Positions 57,986-64,000 of a stretch of 64,000 bases of DNA are shown piece after piece (the first letter of the stretch is position 1; each line of letters starts with the position of its first letter). A model generated the notes under the pieces. It was given only the letters and a program-made list of their open reading frames with translations, was not told the origin of the DNA and did not search any database. Where the stretch lies: positions 36,658,501-36,722,500 of the forward strand of contig NC_091251.1 of assembly GCF_042477335.2 (NCBI RefSeq), read 5' to 3'. This DNA comes from Ovis canadensis (Eukaryota; Chordata; Mammalia; Artiodactyla; Bovidae). Position numbers and translations under genes: made by a program.

Positions 57986-60900
57986 CGTCTCTCTCCCTTA
58001 TGTAACTCAAATGGAAACACAGTGCATAAAATCTCAGTTACAGACAAAAACCAACCACACAGTTTAGATCAGATTCCTCTCCTCTCACATCTCCTGACCT
58101 GACCCTGGGGCCTTCTTGCCCTGATCTGAGGGTCATTTGAGACAACCCTCCTTGTACCCTCCAGAGGAACTTGCTTTGCAATGTTCCTGATGTTAGAACA
58201 TAAAGCACAAGCAGTAAAAATGTGAACTGCCGTTCGCTTCATGCTGGACCTTACAGAGTGTGTTGCAACCACTAATGACTTTCACTCCTCCAAGACTTCT
58301 TTGAGATTGGGTACTATTGTGAGCATTTTACAAAATTGGAAATGGAGGCTTTGGGAAGAGAAGTGGACTCCAGGGAATGTGTCCTTGGAATATGCTGATG
58401 TGGACAATTAACTTTTCTAATAGTGGCCACCATGCTGCTGGCCTCAGGTTTAATGCAGCCAGATCTTGAATGTTTATCACAGAGGGTGGTGGAAGCCAAG
58501 CCACGGATTTGTCATCACAGAGCACAGAATCCTCAAATCCTCATGCCTCCTATGAAAGATAAGCTACTTTTAAGCTTTAGGGCCACCACCTCCCTCTGAC
58601 CCCAACCCAATCTTCAGCACAGGGACTGGGGAAGCTGAGGCACAGGGAAATCGCTGGAAGAGGCTGGGGAAGCCTAAGGGCAAGAGGGAGAGCATGGCCT
58701 CAGGGAGGGAGAACAATAGGGGCTTCGTGAGAGGATGCAGGTACATTTTCCTGAATGAGGAAGTCTCCTCTGTTCTCCTCTCCCTCCACTTCGAATCATT
58801 CATTGAAATCTGATCATTTGAAGTTGAAAACAATCCCAAATCTACACTTTTTCTTCTGCTGTGTTCCCATTACCTTATCCCTTGCCTCTGGGATTTGGCC
58901 TGGCTGTCCCACAGTTCCTGCACAGCTGGCAGACTCGTCTTCAGGTCACATTACTAGAGTATCTGACATACTCCATTGATACCCCATAAGAATTGCTCTT
59001 TACCTGTATCTTCACAGGTATGAAGAACCTGAGCCTCATTTACCTCTATCATTAATGCCCATGATTAAAATGCTCTTGTCCTGCAAAACCAACTTTAATT
59101 TTTCTAACATGACTAATCTATATTCCTGCCAGGCCCTTTGAAAGCTCTCTCTCTCTCTGTCTCTCTCAGAATGACTACTCCCTTAGTTTCTGAATGACCA
59201 ACTTCTCATATTGCTCAGAATTTACTCCTTTCTGGGTCCCTGACAACCATACTGCAGATTGATTTCTGTGAACTAACTGAGACCCACTACAGGTGGGCTG
59301 CTGCGTGGATGTGAGACCCATGGATGTGGAGGGCCAACAGTACTACCCTTTTTAAATAAGGGACTTGAGCATCTGTGAATTTTGATATCTTCTGGGCTCA
59401 GGACCAATTCCCTGAAGACACCGAGAGATGGCTGTACATTGTATTCCTCAGTATAGTTTTCCTCCCTGACACTTAACACCTGAAAAAAATTATTTTCTAA
59501 GTTCAATTCTTCCCAGTAGAACAGGCACCATAAGGGCAAAAGTGTGTCTTTGTTTATATTGCGTCCGCACAACCTTAGAAAACTACCTAGAAGACAATAC
59601 CTGCACATCGGTTGTCTGTTGCGTCAATGAAGTAATGAGCGATGGGAGAGGGGAAGACGACACAAGGCAGAGAGTGATGGGGCAGCTGAGTTAACTGTTA
59701 GAGATGCTGTGTCCGTGTCTGGGAAGAGACACATGATCTGCAGAGATGAGGAAGGTTCACTGCATCCTGCATCGTGGCCGATGTGACTCCAGCCTTGCGG
59801 TATTCCAACTCCTCCTTCTGTTACTCCAAAGCATTTGGAAGAGTGAGATCATGTCTTTTCACTGTTTATTAACCTGAAGTCAGTGGTTTCTGCTGAGCCC
59901 CAGAATTTTCCAAACCTGGCGTCTCCATGCAATAACTCCAATCAGAGGAACAAATCTTCCAATGGCGTCTCCAGAGAAGATGCTCCAGTGCAGCTGGTGG
60001 GTGTAGTACCACCAAGAGCAAGAATGAATGATCATATGGGGGGTGGGAGGAAAGGAAATTGCTATATATCTGGACCTGGAAAAGGAGCTGATATAAAGGA
60101 AGTCAGGAACACCAGACTCAAGGACAGAGGTACAGATTTGATGACAAGCCACCTCTGTTTTATTCTGAGTGAAGTCCTGCAAAAGATTCATCCTGTCTCC
60201 CAAGCAATCCCTTGAAGGCTGCTCCTGACCCTAGTGTGTGAGGAGCTTTCCCCTCCTATTCCTCACTGATTCCTCAGTGCAGCTCTGTGATGGAGGGAGA
60301 GTAGGGGCTGTCATTATCTGCCTCCTTTTCTGTCAGTCTATTTCCAGAGTCCTGGAGCCTGTGCCCCTTCCTGACCTGAATGTGAACGAGCCACTGACCC
60401 ATCCTTGGGAGAGGGCCCCATTCCAGGTCTCCTTCCTCACCTTCTCCACCACATGACAGGCTGCGCCCTCCTCCAGGACATAGAAATTCTCGGAAAAGAG
60501 TGTCGCTCCTTCTCCAGGTAGTACTAGAATCTGATCATGTACTACCCGAACACTTTATATCATTCCACATTAGACTCAAACTCTGGATCCACCCCTAGGA
60601 TGACCATACATACCTGAAGATTTGATATACTTATTTAAAAATAGATCTCTGAGACTAAAATTTGCTTTTTTCTTTTGGTCTTATCACAATTATGATATTC
60701 CCTTTTCTTTTCATTTTTACGCCATATAGTTTACTGATATCATTTAGTGTATGATTCTTAGATCAGAATAAAATACATTCGTTTCTAGTTACTGAGGACT
60801 CTGTGCCTCCTGGTGTTGAAATAGTCAGCTATGAATGGAAGCCTCAGTTTCCTGCCTTACAGCAGAGAGAAGGAAAAGTCTGCACAACTTCAAGATACCG

Positions 60901-61030
60901 GAACCTCTTATCCTTATGTCTATCACTTTCCCACAAATCTCTGTTGAGAAGGAGAAACGCCTCTAGACCAGGATGTAGCCACATGACAGAAGGGCACAAG
61001 CAGACACACAGAGCCTTGTGTGTAATGTTG
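57986..61030. other. Unique sequence downstream of the RNase gene
   Basis: 3 kb with almost no young transposons. Contains a (TC)n run at 59143-59167. The block 59640-60480 is moderately GC-rich with overlapping frames, but no domain or splice-consistent gene was recognised. Confidence 0.45.
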
Positions 61031-61035
61031 TAAAG

Positions 61036-61041
61036 TTTATT
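61036..61041 (-). terminator. RNASE2: Polyadenylation signal AATAAA of the RNase gene
   Basis: AATAAA on the minus strand, 163 bases beyond the stop codon, in a short 3' UTR as is usual for RNase A family genes. Confidence 0.85.
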
Positions 61042-61203
61042 GTGGGTACATGTGTAGCTTCAGCTGAGCAAAGCTTAAAGGGCACAGGGGGGCTTGGTGC
61101 CATGAGGACTGATGCTGATATCCTGGGAAGATCGGGGGACAGGACTGCAGCTATGACCATGGGGCTTGGCAGGTGAGCATGGGCCAAAGTGCTGACCCCA
61201 AAT

Positions 61204-61680
61204 CTAGATGATCTTATCCAAGTGAACTGGAACCACAGGATACCTGGGACTGTCCCGGGATGATCTGTTCTCACAGGCGATGATGAAGATCTTCTGTGCC
61301 GATGTCTGTTGGTAACTGCAGTTGGTGTAGTTCAATGCATTTCTTGTGAGGTTGCAGTAGGTTATAGGCACTTGGACTGAGCTATTATGACAGTTCATCT
61401 TGCCTTGTTTAGAGCAGTTTACATTTGGGGTGTTACAAATACCAGCTACATAAGCAAATGTTTTGTGGAGAAAAGTATTTTTATCTTTACATACCATTCT
61501 GTAACGGTTAACCACTCGCATTGCGGCATCGCATTGAGGGTGGGCCATATTTATGTGCTGAATCTCAAACCACTGAGCCCAGGTTAAATTACCAGGTGGG
61601 GCATGGAGTGAGATCACCATTCCCAAGAGCGCCAGCAGCAAAATGAGACAAAGCCGAGAATCCTGCTGTATTGGAACCAT
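61204..61680 (-). CDS. RNASE2: RNASE2/3-type (eosinophil-type) ribonuclease, RNase A superfamily, 158 aa
   Basis: Secreted RNase that cleaves single-stranded RNA at pyrimidines. The complete frame has a signal peptide (about 1-27, LCLILLLALLGMVIS core), catalytic His42 (IQHIN), Lys65 in the family signature CKDKNTF, His153 (PVHLD), and eight cysteines (50, 64, 82, 89, 97, 109, 121, 136) for four disulfides. WAQWFE-QHINM and YPVVPVHLD match human RNASE2/RNASE3 better than RNASE1, 4 or 6 (from memory). It has seven N-glycosylation sequons. One coding exon follows a short 5' intron: acceptor TTTTCACAG at 61687-61686, five bases before the ATG, as in this family. Position next to METTL17 matches human RNASE2. 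RNASE2 and RNASE3 split within primates, so this is co-orthologous to both; the symbol is a synteny-based choice. Confidence 0.93.
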   Translation of the reverse strand: MVPIQQDSRLCLILLLALLGMVISLHAPPGNLTWAQWFEIQHINMAHPQCDAAMRVVNRYRMVCKDKNTFLHKTFAYVAGICNTPNVNCSKQGKMNCHNSSVQVPITYCNLTRNALNYTNCSYQQTSAQKIFIIACENRSSRDSPRYPVVPVHLDKII

Positions 61681-61685
61681 GTTTC

Positions 61686-61960
61686 CTGTGAAAAGAAGGG
61701 TGTATCATGCATCCCGGCAACGAGTAATAGAGTCCCTCCTCACTCACCCAGCAGACCCTGGCTGTCACTGTGTTTCTAGCTCCTATCTCCTCACCCCAAA
61801 GTCTGTCCTGTGCTCTGGGCACTCACTTCAGCTCTGGGGCTCCTTGTCTTACCCAGTACCTCTGCTATAGCTCCTGTGAGAACAGATCCAGCTGATGGTC
61901 CTGGGGCTCAGGGGCAGCTGGTGTACCCCCATCCTTGGAACTGGAGATATAGAGCAGTCC
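61686..61960 (-). promoter_or_regulatory. RNASE2: RNase gene 5' intron, non-coding exon 1 and promoter candidate
   Basis: A donor GTGAGTGCC on the minus strand at 61826-61818, paired with the acceptor at 61687-61686, gives a 141-base intron. Exon 1 would end at 61827 (...GAGCTGAA). TATA-like candidates on the minus strand are CTCTATATCTCC (61955-61944) and GCTATAGC (about 61870-61863). Intron placement follows the family rule; which TATA is used is not known. Confidence 0.6.
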
Positions 61961-62285
61961 CTGTGGGTGGGGCCAGCAGAAGCACGAGGGTTCTGAGTCG
62001 AGGGCATGAGGAAACCCACAGACTGGCACAGGGCCCACTTATGCAATGAGCCTCTTTGTTTCATCATTTGACAATCCGTGTGTCCCCAGGGACACACCAC
62101 TGCTGCTTCTCTTGTAGGAAACTTAATTCTAGGCATCCCGTGCAGGGCACAGCTCTGCCACTGGGTCTGGACTTTCAGATAAAAAGTATCACTGGCTGCA
62201 GAATGGCCTTAGATTTTATAACTCAGCTTGGGGGCAACACATTGAAAGACTAAAGTACATAAAGGTAGGCCCAGTAGTCAGCAAT
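61961..62285. other. RNase 5' flank
   Basis: No gene. Weak resemblance to 42050-42340 of duplication copy A. Confidence 0.4.
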
Positions 62286-64000
62286 AAGAGCCAGGGAGGC
62301 TTGTTTGCACAAGAGGATCTCAGGTCTCCGCTTTAAATTTTTAGTAATCGTCCTGGTTCCCTCTCACCCAAATGTTCTTTATCTCCTCACCTCCCTGTGC
62401 TGCAAACTTGCACTCTGAATTTCTCATTGCACAAAATCCTATAAGCAATTAGTTTGCATCTATGAGTTTCTGTTTTTGTTGTCATTTTTTTTTCCTGCTT
62501 CCCATGTACTGAATTCACTTTCTTTTGTTTTTACCCTTGCCTGATTTTTGCTCTCACTTCCTGTGAAGTAGCATAACCTAAAACACCTAAAAGAAAGTCT
62601 ATAAGATCTACCAGAGAATGAACATTTAGTATCATAGAGGGGATTCCAAGCTAGAGCTTGAATTCCTGCATTCTTTTTAATCTGTGCTATTTTCTACAAA
62701 ACAGTCTGCCTTAGAGCCACCGTTTACCTTTCTAGTACATTTCATTTCTCAATGTTAACAGGAAAAATCTTTTTTAATTTATAAAATGAGCATTAGTGGA
62801 TAAGACATTGCATTTCTGGAACAATGGAAGTCATAGCGTATAACTTGATGCATGAAACAAACTCTTGGTCCTCAGAGAAGCAGATCAAAATTATGGTAGA
62901 CCCATGATTTTATTACAGTGTGATAGAGGTAAAAACATTGTGTGAAGACATTTTTTGAGGGGCACTGCCGACCAAGGGATAGGAAGGTTTTCAGAGGAAA
63001 CGTCCATTTGAGCAAGGAGCCTCATAGGCTGCAGTCCAGGGGGTCGCTAGGAGTCGGATACGACTGAGCGACTTCACTTTCACTTTTCACTTTCATGCAT
63101 TGGAGAAGGAAATGGCAACCCATACCAGTGTTCTTGCCTGGAGAATCCCAGGGACAGGGGAGCCTGTAGGCTGCCGTCTCTGGGGTCGCACACAGTCAGA
63201 CATGACTGAAGCGACTTTGCAACAGCAGCAGCATAAAGGATAAGTAGAGTTTAGGGACTTTAGGGAATAAATGAGCATTCTAGACTAAGAAGATGGTGTG
63301 GGACATTGTACAGACAGGAAAAGTGTATTAGGGTATGAAGAGCCTTCAGGTAAGAGATGTTAAATCTCTGGTCTAACCTCTAAGTTAGAAAACTAGATTA
63401 GGTCCTTAAATGGTACTGTACAGTCTGCCCCGAAAATTAATCCATGTTACTTATTTTTACTGCCTTTCTATATTTCTGTCATTTAGAAATGCAATTATTT
63501 TACCACTGATGTCTTTAAGTAAACATCGACATAATGGTGACCTAGATAGGACTCAGTGCAGTGCTAATAGGATTCTGCCGGAAATCCTGTTCTGCCTAAA
63601 ATGCATTAATATCTTTTATCATGAAACAAGTGTTTTTTTCCATGTATATTTTGTGAAAAGAATTTTCATGAGAGATGAGGATGTCAAAATGAATTAAATG
63701 TAGTTTAGCCCTTCTGTGATGCTGACAACCACCCTGGGTAGAAGGACCTGTACTTGAATGTCTATAATATGAACTAAAAATCATACACTATGGTCACAGG
63801 AGATGCAGCTGCCTCAAAAACCTGCTCTGGATTGGCATATACAATTTTACATTTAATACTGGGTTTTAGATATTAACTCTTCAAATTGGGATAATTCACA
63901 TAAAAATCCACATTCCTGTGTTATCTTTAAGAGTTGGGAGATGTTGGTGCACTGAGTCTCTTTTGCCACAAGGGATCAACTAGAGAGGAATAGTCCCTGA
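62286..64000 (+). repeat. Right copy (B) of the segmental duplication, second block, running off the window
   Basis: GAGCCAGGGAGGCTTGTTTG at 62289-62308 parallels GAGCCAGGGAAGGCTGTTTG at 42620-42639. Matches continue to 63830 (46130 in copy A). No gene within. Confidence 0.62.
63010..63235 (+). mobile_element. Bov-A2 SINE, 5'-truncated
   Basis: Bov-A unit with CGCTAGGAGTCGGATACGAC, then a full second monomer ending GCGACTTTGCAACAGCAGCAGC; inserted in copy B only. Confidence 0.92.

Noticed and set aside
1-64000. CRISPR array, bacterial operon, phage or plasmid features
   Set aside because: Spliced gene structure, SINEs and LINEs show mammalian nuclear DNA; tandem repeats present are minisatellites or SINE arrays.

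Overview
This is nuclear DNA of a ruminant mammal, most likely cattle or a close bovid. The evidence is the dense carpet of Bov-A2, Bov-tA, CHR/ART2-type SINEs and about ten copies of the RTE retroposon BovB, together with two recognisable genes whose order matches the mammalian RNase A locus (human 14q11.2, cattle chromosome 10): an RNASE2/3-type ribonuclease followed on the same strand by METTL17. Assignment to species is inference; ruminant origin is firm.

Layout. 1-9.8 kb: a decayed class II (betaretrovirus-like) endogenous retrovirus on the minus strand. It reads LTR, primer-binding site, gag, dUTPase/protease, pol and env from right to left, and has been broken by a Bov-A2, a 2 kb L1 and two BovB copies in opposite orientation. 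The window starts inside env, so the 3' LTR is not seen. 10.4-16.3 kb: METTL17, complete, minus strand, 14 coding exons, 460 residues, with a CCAAT/ETS-type promoter. 16.3-24 kb: a small ERVL-like integrase remnant, a BovB with clear target-site duplications, and a nested complex in which one LTR of an old LTR pair was split by a BovB that was itself split by a class I-type LTR and a SINE. 24-40 kb: gene-poor DNA with SINEs and BovB. 40.4-46.1 kb and 53-64 kb: two diverged direct copies of one ancestral segment. The right copy holds the intact RNase gene (61.0-61.95 kb, minus strand); the left copy shows no RNase remnant. 47.5-48.6 kb: a GC-rich minisatellite joined to a 5'-truncated BovB. 51.5-52.4 kb: a CpG-rich block with two CTCF-like motifs in the same orientation, between the RNase and METTL17.

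The two genes are not functionally linked: METTL17 is a mitoribosome assembly factor and the RNase is a secreted host-defence type enzyme. Their adjacency is conserved synteny. Almost everything else is transposon-derived. All alignments and repeat boundaries were made by eye, so repeat ends are good to about 5-20 bases unless a target-site duplication is quoted.
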